The notes under the pieces were generated by a model that worked only from the letters and a program-made list of their open reading frames with translations, was not told the origin of the DNA and ran no database searches. The translations under genes were made by a program, and so were the position numbers. Below, in pieces: positions 22,420-34,146 of a DNA stretch of 64,000 nucleotides (positions are counted from its first letter, which is position 1; each line of letters starts with the position of its first letter). The stretch is taken from positions 2,946,126-3,010,125 of the forward strand of contig FN649743.1 of NCBI GenBank assembly GCA_000310025.1, given 5' to 3'. The stretch is from Ectocarpus siliculosus. Lineage: Eukaryota > Sar > Phaeophyceae > Ectocarpales > Ectocarpaceae.

Positions 22420-23955
22420 TCACGGGACACCTCCGCAAGTGGGATCGTAGTCACTCAGAGAGACGGCAAAAGTATCAGACTGGGTGGAGGAGATGAAATC
22501 GCCCTCCTCGATCCACGCCACTTCTCCGGAAACGCGGGCAGTCAGGCGCCAAGTTTCCGTGGCCGCGTCGCCTGAGAAGAGTTTGACGTACGTCTCGTAC
22601 TCGCCGAGCACCTGGCTGGCGGCGGGATCGAGTCCGCTGTCGATGATGTAGTTCTCGGGCCCGAACCCGTACACATCGTCGTTGTCGAGGAACCCGACGT
22701 CCTACGGAATCAGCAGCAGGTTCGTGAGGAGAGGCGGGGATAAGCAATAAGTGACGACAGCTTCCACCAAAGGTACTGTTCGGGAGTGCTCACGGCTACG
22801 CCTGATGCCACTGAACACTGGTGTGCAGCCGACCCGTGCGCGCTAAAGCATGTTCGACTTCCCCAAGTTGCCATCCAACGGCAACAGGCCACAACGGCCG
22901 GTCAGACGTGCCTGAAAAGACTCTTTCCGTCGGCACTTCGCTTACCCCAAACCGGTTGCTGAAGTAGACGACCTCTCCGCCGGGCTCGACCACATAGAGA
23001 TCTACGTCAGATGTCTCGCCGGTCCACTCCAGGGTGATCGTCAGCGACGGCACACAGGCAGAGTTGGAGACGTCGAGCGCGAACGCCGTGTCGGCTCCCG
23101 CGGTATCAAGTGCCTCCGCGGGATCCACGACGACGAAGCTGAGGAGCAACCTGGTGCTGCCCGCTGGGATGTCGGTCACCACCGTCGAGAACGCCCCCGT
23201 CGAGGGATCCAGTGCCTCCTGGCCGCGGACGAAGTCGTCCGGCTGTGCCGTGTTCTCGGTGTAGATGAAGACGGAAGTCGAGCTCGGCAGCGCCGCGCCG
23301 TCGTCGCGAACGAAAGTGCCGGACAGCGACACGGAGCCGCCGTCCTCCTCGGTGAGCTGGATCGTTCCCGCCGGTGTCGTGGTGAGGGATCCCCGGGCCG
23401 GCAAAGCCGCCCGTGGCCTGTGCATGGAGAAGTTCACGGTACGCAGGAGGAGGGGTTTTTATGTGACCTTCAGAACTTCTCGTTCGAATTCGAACATTGT
23501 TTTTGTGCCAACGAACTTGGTGACGGTGGTCTGCCTGGACAAGAAGCTGCAACGGGCCGCCGGCCGGATGGGCCCGATGTTGTGTCCACGGCACGGTACA
23601 TGTCGTAGAGCTCGGCTGTGCATGGCCGTTTCTACCTGACGGCTTGGCAGCTTCTGGTGCGGTGCTCCCAAGGCGGAGAGCTGCGACCAAGACCACGATC
23701 CATGTCCTCGCGGGAACAAACAGATTTCGACACCAACGGCGTCTTGGCCAACGACATCTCAAAGACCTCGTTCAGTGATAAAGAACATGACACGGACAAC
23801 GCGAGCCATGAAGCGTACCACCATAAACGTAGAATCACGAGAGTTGATCATTTTTCGCACAGCTATTGCTAGCTAGGTAGAGCTGCCTGAAAGCAAACTT
23901 ACGTCAGCTGCCATGGCAGCGGCGATGTTCTCGGGGAGACTCAGACCCACGAGCT
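22420..23955 (-). CDS. Exons 14-16: DUF2135-like C-terminal region
   Basis: Exon 14 (23903-23955) gives ELVGLSLPENIAAAMAAD between CTTTGCAG and GTAAGT. Exon 15 reads LTEEDGGSVSLSGTFVRDDG, then LTITLEWTGETSDVDLYVVE and PGGEVVYFSNRFG, to the donor at 22945. Exon 16 continues DVGFLDNDDVYGFGPENYII and ends DYDPTCGGVP. The WTGETSDVDLYVVEPGGE..YFSN and GFGPENY signatures match DUF2135-like beta-sandwich domains. Two acceptors are possible for exon 15: at 23357 (phase 0, fits, but poor pyrimidine tract) or at 23418 (better tract, breaks phase by one base). Confidence 0.7.
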
Positions 23956-26900
23956 CTGCAAAGGAAAAGCAACGCGAGAGCAACAGGGGTTTCACGGCGT
24001 CAGCAAGAGCCACGCGATGGTAACGAGAACTTGCAATACATATGAAGGAAAACGTAAATTCTTGTATGCTGCGTCCCTCGTTGACGCACGAACGTTATGT
24101 GGTGCATGTCATACAGGTGTTGAACAATGTCTTGTAGCCAGCTTTGGGTCGCAATTTGCCTCTCCAGGTGGTTGTGAATGGAGGAGAAGAGACAACTTCC
24201 TGAACACTTCAGCAACCCCATTCTTTGTGAGTCCTATACCTTAGTCAGCAGTCCGTTGAAAGCTCCATGTCATTTAGAACACCGTTAGGTTTGGCGGCAG
24301 GTGCGCCTCAACATCGGCGTATATCCTTCCAACGCCTGACCGCTGACAATTTTCCCAACAACGTACATGCTTGTTCTCAGGAAATGCCTCCATGCCATGC
24401 TGTGTGCGCGGCATTTAAACGCAGCATGCGGCTTTAGACTGCGCTCGGGCACAAATGTTCGGGGCTACAGGCTCAGTAGGTCAAAATTGACTGCACCTTG
24501 ACGGATGCACGCGGTCGCCCCGGTGCCGGAAACTTCTCCGTCGGGGCAAGTCGTGCAGGGCGGCGCGCCGGTGCTGCTGAAAGAGTTGCTCGCGCACAAA
24601 CCTGTTTCGTGGGTTCAGGTACGTTTGGTGCAAACAACGCGTGGGGCTTAATTTAATTCGAGATCGAGGTTGCATAATGTGCCAGGCAGAGTTGGCGGTG
24701 ACTGCGGGTGTTGATGCCACAAGGGCTGCGTTTTGAGCCGGTTGCTGCCAGCATCGACGCCTTTTACCCGCCTAAAAGACGTGTATTTTGTCAGGTTTCG
24801 ACCACACAGCTACGCCGTAGTGATGACAGGCCCCGTTCAGCGCGAGGGATTTCGAAAAACAGTGACCATAACAACATAGAGAGCTGGAGGACAAGCGCGT
24901 CGCTAGAGAAGATCCAGGTTTCTCCCAAACCAACCGGCGGCGCCGTTCTTCTCTTTGACCTGCAATTGTTCATTTAGCCTTTGTCCCAGGTTCTTTCGCT
25001 ATTCAGTTTTCTTCGTGACTGAATCAGTCGCCGGTAGATCTAGCCTGCGTCCAACCTGTGAAAAAAGGTCTCTTCAGGGGACCTATTTAGACGCAATAAC
25101 CCACCCTCACCGCCACCAGCTACAATGGTGCAGGATCCACGCAAGTCGTGTACCACACGTGGTCAAGGTTTAAAGAGTGTTTGATTCATATTTTCACTAC
25201 GCAAACCGCTTCATCCATGCTGCAAACTGGGTTGATTTCGCAGGAGCAGGCGCATTGGAAAGGGAAACGACTAAGTCCACGACCACCGCCGCCATCAGTA
25301 CACTTGCCCGCGACTTCTTCCTGGTAGGCTCGATCCTCCGCTTGTCCTTCGAGCGTCGCCTGACCCACCTCCTCGCCAGCAAGAAGGGCGTCTATGATGC
25401 AGTCGGCGTTGTCGCCGCACAGCTGAGATAATTTTTTACGTAAAGTGGCGGGAGGAGTGAACCAGTCGACACGGCATCGCTGGGGAGAACCAAGTTCGGA
25501 TAGGTATGATGACGAGAAGTATGGATGCCCCTGACGCTCTATTTACTACTGTGCGATCGATCACGAAAACAGCTCTGCTCCTTCATGGAGGACACATGTC
25601 GACGTTTTAGTCTATGTAAACGTGTCGAATCGCACTCAAAACAAACGCGGCCAGCTACAGTGCGTCCCAGGGACCCCGAGGACATGTGTTCGAGTTTTTG
25701 GTCTTTCGCTGAAACCCGATGTGTTCTCCCGAACGTACCTCCGTGATTGACGCCGGGATGGCATCGGGCAACACGGGCGCCGCGTAGACCGCGTCGCACA
25801 AGTCGAACGTGCCGTGGTCCTCCCCCTCCGCGTAGGTGAAGAGAGACGCGTCTGCCGTGGTGCACCAGTTCGTGGTGCAGTAGTTCGTGCCTTCTTCCAC
25901 TGTCGGTGAGGCAGTCGCGAAGCCGACAGTCTCTCCGTCCACGGTCTGCCGCGTTCAGCAAGGGGAGGGACCTCAAGCGTCAACATATCTCCTGTTCTAC
26001 TCGATGAGGTGTGTGGAGTAGGGAGAGAGAATAGGGGTAGGCAGTAAGTGCAGACGGGCACAAGTTCGACGCACGGACAACACCGGTTATCGGCGAACAA
26101 ATTGACGGGAGGGAGGAACAAGAGTCGCGGAAGTACTTCGGTAACACTTGAAGTTCAAGCAAACAGCGGCGGCCTTTACTTCGTGTAGATGCTGGCAGAG
26201 GTACAACGCACAATGCAGCACCAACCGAGGTCTTGGTGAGGCGTAACCGCAGTGCATGACTGAAAAAAACTCGTTGCATGATTTGATTCGCGAAGCCTTT
26301 TCTCACGCTCACCGTAAAGTCGTCGCCCAGCTCTCCGTTGTTGTTGCCGAGGAGACCCGTAGTGGCGAGGCTGACGGGCGCATACGCGTTGACCCTCAGC
26401 ATTCCGTTGATGCTGGTTGACACGAACACGTCTAGTCCCGACTCAAAGCTAATCTCCACCCGAGACGACGTGACCTCCAGCGCAACTCCGATGACAGAAG
26501 TAGCACTCGCGTCGTACAGCTCTCCATCCACCAAGACCTCGACACCGCCGGAGGCAGCCGTCGTCACCTGGATCAAAGAAGAGGTTCCCTCGCGCGCTGC
26601 GATGCCGGTGGTGACCGTGACCGCTGGGTTCGGGTTTTGGCTCCACTGCTGGAAACGGGCCTGGACTTCGCTCTCCGTGGCGGCAGCCTTGGTCAACACA
26701 AACTCGCCCTGCCCGTGGCAGTCGTACCCGGTGCCGTCGTAGACCCGCAAGTGCGGATCTCCGTCTGCGGATCCACCTGACATGGCAGTCCAGACAAGGT
26801 GGAACAGGTCACCGGTAGAAGGTCAAGCATGGGCTTGGGCGGCGAGGCCACGGCCACAAGTGGGGTACGCCTTAAACTCTCTCGGTATACGCCAAAAGCG

Positions 26901-29900
26901 CGTATCAGACAAAACAAACGCTGGAAAGGCATTCTTCCATCTCTCCTTACCGCGTTTCTGCACGGGAACCGGGAAGAAGGAAGAGGTCGAAGATGGATTG
27001 CGACCAGCAGAATGATACGAAGGGGGTGGGTTGAGAGAGCGGGTAAGCTTATGTCCATGTAGTTGTTGACAGGATCAGCAACAAGCAGGGTGGATTAACC
27101 AAAGCATTACGGCTCCCTCGGCCTAGGCATCGACATCGTGCTGTTTCCAGCCTGTCCGCCCGAACACCAAACTCAGCACTGGTACAGCAATTCGTATGGC
27201 CTAATCAATTGTCGATGGTGCTTCGTTCGTTCAATGTCATGTGTGGCCCGGACCGATCCACGTTTCCAGCCTGGCTAGAGGCAGCCGGGGTACGCTCTGC
27301 CCTCCAAAGCGTGTGTATCGTATGTTAGGCACGTGTTAGACTGTGCCGGCGCGATTGTTGTCCCCGAATGACCGGCAGATCCTAGCGCGGAAAATCTCCG
27401 GTAGTTTAAAACGACGGCTCGGAGCAAACGACTAAGAGAATTGCGCGTACGATCGCAGGAAGGGAGATCCGTCTCGAATTTCCAGCAACGATAACTGGCC
27501 AATAGGCTTAGAGGCTTACCGGTTCGGGCGTGGGAGAGGGTGCGGGTGTGGCTTGGCAGGTTTCTTCCCAATCTCGCTGTTTCTGGACGGCCTCTTCATG
27601 GGCGTCATTCCCACCCAGAGCAACAGCAAGATAAAACGCTGTGCCGACAATGTTACATGCGGCTAAGGGTTTAGGGTTAATAATCGCAAGAAGCCCAAAC
27701 GTAGACCAACATCCGGCGAGGTTATCCCCCCAAAATTCCAAATCACAGCCACCCTTGTCTTCAAGTCTGGCAGACCAGCAGTAGTCATGGTTACAACACC
27801 CGTTGCCGAATGGTGTAAGTTCTGCGATAATTCTAGTAGCTGCACTCGGCCAATCCGCCGGACCACATCCATTATCACAACCGCTCGGGTTTGAGGAACA
27901 TTCATAACATTTGCCATCCGGACAATCATTGTAGGGACAAGGTGGACCCTCCCATGCATCCCTACATTCCCCCAACAGTTTACGACCATCGATCTCACTC
28001 GAAACACACATGCTCCCTGCGAGAGACTCCCAGGGAACGTCTTGGAGCTCGGTCAAACCGAGGTCGTCAACATCCGTACCAGAGACGGTGTCAAGCGGGG
28101 TCAGCAAATCTGAGGTCAGGATCCAACAACTCGACCCAGAACAACTAATCCCACTGTGCTCTTGAGAAGCTTCGATCCCAACAATCTTCCTCATTAGGGG
28201 AAAACATTCACACGAATCAACCAGGGTGTCTGCATATGACACGCCTTCTTGACCATTCATAATGAGCAAAAGCTCATCTGGTTGAATGGTAGGTGAAGTA
28301 GGCGACTCCACATAGATCCATGAATCTGAACACCCCAAAATAGTAATGTCATCTCCAACTTCCATTCGCACAGTACTTACAAACTCCAGTGAGGAGTTGG
28401 TAGGAACTACTGACGTGGTAGGGGCCGAGGTGGTGGGGGCCGAAGTGGTATCATCTGAAATGCAAAAATCGGCGGAAGATCGCGTAGGGCACATGCACGG
28501 CGTAGTTGGGGCAGAATGGTCAAAGGCAAGAGTCTACCACAGCCACCCGTGCAGTTGGCACAAGACAATTTTTCTTCCAAAAGCTCAAGTTGGAAAGGTT
28601 TCCCTTGAATGTCACGCAGATTACCAACGGGCGGTACTACGATGAGGTGACCCAGCTAGATTACAACTGAACATGTTGCTCGGTCAAGCAAACTCACCGT
28701 ACGTGCCGCGGGAGTACAGCGAGTACGCGTAGGACCCCCCGCGTGGGAAGTGCGGACAGGAAAAAATGGCGACGGCAACGAGGACGTTTTGAGATTGGTT
28801 CGGAGTAATCAAGAAATGATGCACCGACTACAAGACGTGATGATGTCGAAGCGAAACAAGAGGTATTGAGACAGTTTCGCCCGTAACACGGAAAGTGCAA
28901 GCACGAGAAAAACACCGCCAACGCAGAGAAACAAAAAAAAAGGCTTCATACGAAGCTGGAGGTTCATCCCCAGAACTAGCATGTCCGAAACGGAAGGAGT
29001 TTGGTGCGCAAGAACGCATCCGCTCGAGAACGGCACAAATCCAAAGCCAGAGAGACTCACCAGCGGTAGGAGCGCTGGTCGGCGTGCTGGTGGGCATGAC
29101 GGTGATTGTAGGGTCCAGAGTTGGGTACGAAGTCGGAGAGCCGGTAGGCGCAAACGACGGTTCAATCGTCGGACCCTCTTCTGAACAACATGTTAACCGA
29201 CGACCCCCAAGGTGGACGGAGGGTGGAGGGGATGAGTAAAGACAGTGGGATAGAGGAAGAGAAGGAGGGCGTCAGAGAGATCGATTGACAGGACGACAAG
29301 AAGGGCAGGACCGCCTCCAAAGCCCAACAAGCTTAGCTGCCCCGCGATCGAGTCGCCTCATTGTTTGAGGGGTCAATCTGGCGCTTTTCTTGCATCTGCC
29401 AACCAGCCTAGACCACCGGGGGTTCCTACGGGGACCACCCCCTCATGTCCTATTCTCACCGCAGGTTCCGCGATAGTACAGCGAAAACGCGTCGTACGCG
29501 CCGCAATCGCGAGAAGCCTCGCCCGTGCACGGGTGATCTGTGCAAGAGGCGGTACCGTGCCTGTCAAACCGGTGTCCCTCATCCAACAGGTCGCAGCCGC
29601 CACACCAACACCTGTTGAGCACGTCACACAACGGTTCACTTTCTGCGGGAAGACCTGCGTGTTGTGCCAGGATAGCAATGGTATTTTATCCCTCAGGCTG
29701 CTATCGTCTACGGGTTTCACAGAAAACACAGTGGAAATTGAGCCCAAAAAACGCGTTTGTGCACATGCCCATCCAAGTGGCAGCCTCGCAAGCCGTTTTC
29801 TACAGCCTTGGCGGAAACGGTCCCATCAACGTGTACCTCTACTTGTGAATTCCATGCCCAACATAGTTTTCGAAAAGGCGGTTGCTCTTTCAATATGTTC

Positions 29901-32534
29901 TCACACGCCTGGGCAGAAGCATCATTGTTCCACGTGAAGTACAACAAGTAGACCTCGCACACGCAAGCGAGTCCGCGGGAGAGTACTACTCACTCTCGTC
30001 CCCACTGAAGGGCGAAGAAAGGCTTGTCCATCGCCGTGCAGTAGTCCTCGCACAACTTCAGGTTCGGAGAAACCGACGCGGTGGGCGGGGAAGTCGGTTG
30101 TCAAGAAGGCGAAGGACAGCTTTGGTACAAGGCCGGGTGCTTGGCATGTTCTAGTGTTACAGGGCAACTAGATCCACGATGGGGTGCGTCGCTCCAGCGA
30201 ACGCCGTCCGTGAAACAGCTTTCACCTGCAGCGACATGTCGCCGGATGACATCTTGTCCCCTAGCACGCGGTCGCTCTTGTCATCGGCAAAGCATCCGAA
30301 GTAATGGTCCTCCGAGGGGGAAAGTGGCCCTAGCTCGAACAGGTCGAACGCATCAAAACCACCGCAGGTGGTGCCAGCATCCCCCGTGCACGCCATGTCG
30401 CAGGTTCCGTCGCCGTGCCTGAGGTGGACTTCGGCGGCGCACCAACACTTTTTAAAGGGGGCGTGAGGACAAGGGCAGGAGCGGGGCAACCGTGAGCGTG
30501 TGGAGCATGAATGAATGGGACAGCTTGATGAGACAGGCATCTTTCGCTCATGCGCCTGTGGTCCCACTCCTAAAGATTGTGCGACGACTTCGAACGAGCA
30601 CGGCGAAAAACCCTGAGTAAACGAGGTAAAGGAGCTCACGGCAAACCTCAAGTCCCGCCAAAACCCACCGGTGCTCTCGATCGCTACATCACAGAGAGTG
30701 CTGCAGATCAAACCACGCTGCTGGTACCGTACCTCGTGGCCCCACTGCGTGGCGTAGTACGTGTTACCGGGTGACTCGTCGGCACAGTAGGAGGCGCACG
30801 CCTGAAAACGAAACCGTAAGTGACAACAACCGGGGATGCGAGAGCCGACCATGTCAGAGAAACACCGCGGGTTGTCGAAGTTTGTACATTCGCCCCCCTG
30901 TTGCAGTTCGGCGCCAGGCTTTCGCGATAAAGGCCCCGACGACGCGTGTACCGGACAACGACCGTGACCTGTCTGTAACCGTGAAAAAACCTCTAGGCGA
31001 TGGCGTTGTTCCATGCACAAATTTGGCAACTGCCGACGTGCAGTATGCCTGGTACAGTGTATGCTCGCTTTGACGAAACACATGGAAAGGCGGTTATTTC
31101 GTGTGTCTGGTGTGTTCCCGTTTTTCCAGAATCTGTGCAACCCCGCCTGCCCATCTACCTCGGAGGTCATTTCGTTGGAAGACGATTTCGCTCCCAGGAC
31201 GCGGTCGTTCTGGTCGTCGGCAAAGCACCCCACGTAGTTATCGTCCGTAGGAGGGCTCGGAAGCTCCCCTTCCTCCAGATCGTACAAGGAAAACGAGTCG
31301 AACCCGCCGCACACAATCGAATCATCTCCGGAGCACTGGTAGTCGCACGTGGCGGCGCCGTGCCTTCTGAGGTCGACGCTTTCGTCCTGGCACCAGCATT
31401 CTCGACCGTACTGTGTCGCGTAGTGCGTGTAGCTGGAAGGTTGGCCACGGCAGTAGTCGGCGCAGACCTGGACAAGGAGTGCGCAAATAACGCGAACACG
31501 TCCGACACAAAAGCTACGTGATCGCAACACCGATCGACGACAACGCCAGTATCTCCAAGCACCGCCACTTTCGCACCGACGCTACCTTCGAGACGGCAGT
31601 TGGTGATCACGGGCGAAAGCACTGAAGGACACCAGATGCATAACAACCTAATCATGGTAGTATATATACCGACTAAAGTATTGCGGCGGCGCCTCATAGG
31701 TCAACATATATTCCCCTCACGCCTCTTTTTCGGAAGCGGTACTCCATGCCCATAACCGCGCAGACAAATAATCCAGAGTTGTTCATGGCGAACAAACGAC
31801 ACTCGGTAGCGTTCGACCTTCTATATGCCAAAATGTACAGCGCGAACTTGGTTGGCGACATAGCTCACAGCCTAACTCCTAGCCTGGCCAGCCGCTCCCG
31901 GGCACTCTGAGAGGGGCCTTTCGGGTGCGGCGTCTACTCTCTACTCACCGTAGGTGTCATTTCGCTACTCGACCATTTGGCCGTCAGCACTCGGTCCGAT
32001 CGATCGTCCGCGAAGCAGCCGACAGAACCGGGTTGCGCTGGGGTAGAGTACACGCGAACCCGCCAAGTGGTTGCAACGCCCAAACCCGAGGGAAGGGTGC
32101 AACGGGTGAGGAACGAGAGGATATGCAAGGAGAGCGATAACAGTGACGGTGCGGTGCGTACGAAAGCCGGCTGCCCATCTGGAACAACGTCATACGCACT
32201 GCCTGCGTTGTACCTCGCGTTCGGATCGTCTTTTTTGAAGTGCGAACCATGAGACTGTTTGCTGACACTCTGATCCAACTGGAAGGGGAGGCATAGGGTG
32301 CTGGTTGGCATTAGGCTATGTTTTCAGTCGCCGGTTCGGGCACGACGGGCTGTTCTTCAACAACTTGAAAATAGCTCTGTTGTACAGCGAAACGACCTCC
32401 ACAGTTCGGCCGCCAACCTGCCCGCGGCAGGAGACATGCATAAATTACACACCAAAGTTCACGAGCAGGCCCTCACCAGACGATATGCCAACGAGCGCAG
32501 CGCCGAGCGCCGCAAAAAGAGTGAAACGCCCCAT
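22420..32534 (-). CDS. Secreted mosaic protein: 3x WSC, PLA2-like, VWD, Cys-rich modules, DUF2135-like
   Basis: Exons, minus strand: 32477-32534, 31949-32037, 31159-31467, 30733-30801, 30226-30447, 29994-30055, 29460-29611, 29061-29180, 27520-28454, 26313-26776, 25739-25945, 25308-25422, 24497-24601, 23903-23955, 22946-about 23356 and 22420-22701. ATG at 32534 was chosen because it opens a signal peptide (MGRFTLFAALGAALVGISS) that splices in phase to the first WSC domain. Lengths and phases agree at every junction except exon 9 to 10 (one short exon missing) and the start of exon 15. WSC and VWD domains are extracellular modules, so a wall or cell-surface role is likely. About 1,200 residues. 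No membrane helix is seen. The end may instead continue through a good donor (GTGAGT) overlapping the stop at 22420-22422. Confidence 0.72.
24497..25945 (-). CDS. Exons 11-13: Cys-rich modules after VWD
   Basis: Exon 11 (25739-25945) is TVDGETVGFATASPTVEEG, then NYCTTNWCTTADASLFTY. Exon 12 (25308-25422) is LCGDNADCIIDALLAGEEVG and so on. It ends GCGG|GCAAGT, a GC-AG donor whose phase 1 fits exon 13. Exon 13 (24497-24601) is LCASNSFSSTGAPPCTTCPD then GEVSGTGATACIRQ, an ephrin-receptor-like/GCC2-GCC3 Cys repeat. This order of modules after a VWD is typical of metazoan-like mosaic proteins and their algal counterparts. Confidence 0.75.
26313..26776 (-). CDS. Exon 10: VWD domain
   Basis: This 464-bp exon reads GGSADGDPHLRVYDGTGYDC, then HGQGEFVLTKAAA and, later, LATTGLLGNNNGELGDDFT. 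GDPH with FDG/YDG and the GLLGNNNG.. DDF ending are hallmarks of von Willebrand type D domains. It needs one base from the preceding exon, whereas exon 9 ends in phase 0, so a short exon of 3n+1 bases should lie between 26777 and 27519. Confidence 0.85.
27520..28454 (-). CDS. Exon 9: PLA2-like domain
   Basis: A 935-bp exon starts at the acceptor TTTTGCATTTCAG and ends at CCG|GTAAGC. After a Thr/Pro stretch (DDTTSAPTTSAPTTSVVPT) comes an unassigned domain with paired Cys, then CPDGKCYECSSNPSGCDNGC and FGNGCCNHDYCW. The CC.HD.C motif matches the catalytic His-Asp signature of secreted phospholipase A2 proteins, with one residue fewer between CC and H than in the common form. The Ca-loop is not clear, so activity is uncertain. 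A hydrophobic stretch (IVGTAFYLAVALGG) and a Pro-rich tail (TPAPSPTPEP) follow. PLA2-like is inferred from the motif. Confidence 0.65.
29061..29180 (-). CDS. Exon 8: Thr/Pro/Ser linker
   Basis: This 120-bp exon reads EGPTIEPSFAPTGSPTSYPT, then LDPTITVMPTSTPTSAPT, a low-complexity spacer likely to be O-glycosylated, between the WSC array and the PLA2-like region. It enters and leaves at phase 1. Confidence 0.8.
29460..30055 (-). CDS. Exons 6-7: third WSC domain
   Basis: Exon 6 (29994-30055) reads LCEDYCTAMDKPFFALQWGR and ends inside the Glu codon. Exon 7 (29460-29611) completes it and continues CWCGGCDLLDEGHRFDRHG, CTDHPCTGEASRDCGAYD and FSLYYRGTC. The insert DLLDEGHRFD is longer than in the other two domains. 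The intron splits GA|G, giving the expected GRECWC. Confidence 0.83.
30226..30801 (-). CDS. Exons 4-5: second WSC domain and start of the third
   Basis: Exon 4 (30733-30801) is exactly 23 codons, ACASYCADESPGNTYYATQW then GHE, ending at the donor GTACGG. Exon 5 (30226-30447) starts CWCAAEVHLRHGDGTCDMAC, then TGDAGTTCGGFDAFDLF, closing the domain, and begins the third with FGCFADDKSDRVLGDKMSSG. Both exons are phase 0. Confidence 0.85.
31159..32037 (-). CDS. Exons 2-3: first WSC domain and start of the second
   Basis: Exon 2 (31949-32037) gives VGCFADDRSDRVLTAKWSSS and ends phase 0 at GTGAGT. Exon 3 (31159-31467) continues VCADYCRGQPSSYTHYATQ, CWCQDESVDLR and CSGDDSIVCGG, the Cys spacing of a WSC domain, which binds carbohydrate in yeast wall sensors and fungal and algal proteins. 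It then opens the second domain with VGCFADDQNDRVLGAKSSS. Splitting WSC domains at the same place by phase-0 introns is repeated in the next two domains, as expected for duplication by exon shuffling. Confidence 0.85.
32477..32534 (-). CDS. Exon 1: signal peptide
   Basis: Nineteen codons plus one base: MGRFTLFAALGAALVGISS, with a basic N-terminus, a hydrophobic core and a small-residue end, followed by the donor G|GTGAGG. Joined to exon 2 it reads SSAQPGSVGCFADD, so cleavage would fall just before the first WSC domain. Confidence 0.75.
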
Positions 32535-33136
32535 GAGAAGTAGCTGAATGACGATGGTGAATCTGCAAACAAACTTAAAGTTGTTAGAACATCGACGGGG
32601 TCAAGAGCAACACAGTGGGCAAAACCAGAGCAGAAAGGCGTGGAAAGGCGTGGTAGTATGTTTCCGGAAAGGCGAGGGCGCCGTGGGGTACAGCAACACA
32701 AAAAGACAACATCACAGTCTTTCTCGGCCCATGAGGACACCAGACCGCAGAAAAAAATTGTACTTCTTCGCCCACACAGTCTGCATAAGGCAGCTCAACG
32801 CTCTGCCAAGAGGCCGTCTATGCGTCCTGCAGCCACGTCATGTAGCCGCCGGAATAGGATTGTGATGAGGAAATCGTCGGCGCACACACCGCTCGGTGGT
32901 CCTGAGAAATTTGTTCTGGAACCGAGGGTGCTCTTGCTCCATAACCCTGTCACACTCGCTGCTGCTGTATAGACTATAGATCGTGCTGGGACATTTGAGT
33001 GAGTGAGTACCCTACCACAGCAGTGATGCGATCACGACCAGTGCTTGAGCATGATGAGCCGGTGTTCGATTTGTGGATCGTTATGGCGGCTGAGGTCTAC
33101 TAAGCCGATCGATTCATTCAGCCTCGCGCAAGGTGC
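32535..33136. promoter_or_regulatory. Upstream flank of the mosaic gene
   Basis: This is the sequence 5' of the predicted start codon. No TATA box or other element can be assigned. It ends at the boundary of the DNA element that begins at about 33137, so the promoter of the gene may be short or may overlap that insertion. Confidence 0.3.
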
Positions 33137-34146
33137 GGTGCATGACACAATATTTCACATTCTTATCAATGTTGATGCAAAATTGGCATCAACTTGAGTC
33201 AAGCCTCCATCCACACGCATCAAAGCTGATCAACGTTGATGGGAAGGGGGTGTATTGTAATCCAGTAGTGCAATCACAGTTGATCGACGTCGGTACAAGT
33301 TCGTCAACGTCGATCGAACTTGGGTGACAGTTGCGTATTTTGGTGTCTTCAGCTTGGATGGAAGTTCCATGATAACTTTCACCCAAATTTCATCTCATTG
33401 GTTACAACGAATTATCGTCAAAGTTGATGCAAACTATTTGATCCAAACAGAATATGATGAAGATGGATCATATAATGTGCGAGGTACATTTCACGTTGTT
33501 CGTGTGCTTCTGTCAATGTAGTATAAAACAAAGGATCAGGGAAGCTGGTCGACATTGATCTACCCTGATCGAGGTTGGACGGATTCCGGTTACATTATGA
33601 CCATTGAGCTCTCGTACATACACGTAGATGTTGATATCACTAACATCGAAGTAATGAAAGCTGATCAATATACGATGGAATTGATAGAGAGGCTCGCCTA
33701 CAATGTTCGGCAGACTTCTCATCATATCGCGCTCAACATATGGTCACTGTCAAGTATCAGTACTTGTGCTACTTTCATGGCAACTTCGATCGCATTCAAA
33801 TACAAATTGCCAAGGCAATTGCCATCGAAAGTGCGATCACAGGTCAACGGTGGTCGCGCGTCGTAGATTTCGTCTCATTCCATGATAATGTCATCAACTT
33901 CCATCGCATTGTGTATACCATTTCGTTTCGATGAGGGTCGCATCAACATTCGTGAAAGCAGCAGAAATGTATCAAAGAAGGTAAATTTTCCATCACAACA
34001 GCGGCAGTCAGTACCCGTGCAAGTGTGATCACAACTTGCAGGAACTTGAATCCATGTTGATCAATACTCACCAGCTGTGATCAACATTGGTCCAAGTTGC
34101 CATGCGAATTACTTGAAAATAAATGTAAAATAGTGTACATTACCCC
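33137..34146. mobile_element. Non-autonomous DNA transposon (hAT-like, about 1 kb)
   Basis: An AT-richer island is rich in GTTGATC/GATCAAC motifs. Its ends form an imperfect terminal inverted repeat: the left GGTGCATGACACAATATTTC pairs with the right end, whose reverse complement is GGGTAATGTACACTATTTTA. It is flanked by CAAGGTGC (33129-33136) and CAAGGTGT (34147-34154), an 8-bp target duplication with one mismatch. There is no transposase ORF. The 8-bp duplication suggests the hAT group, but other superfamilies also duplicate 8 bp. Confidence 0.6.
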
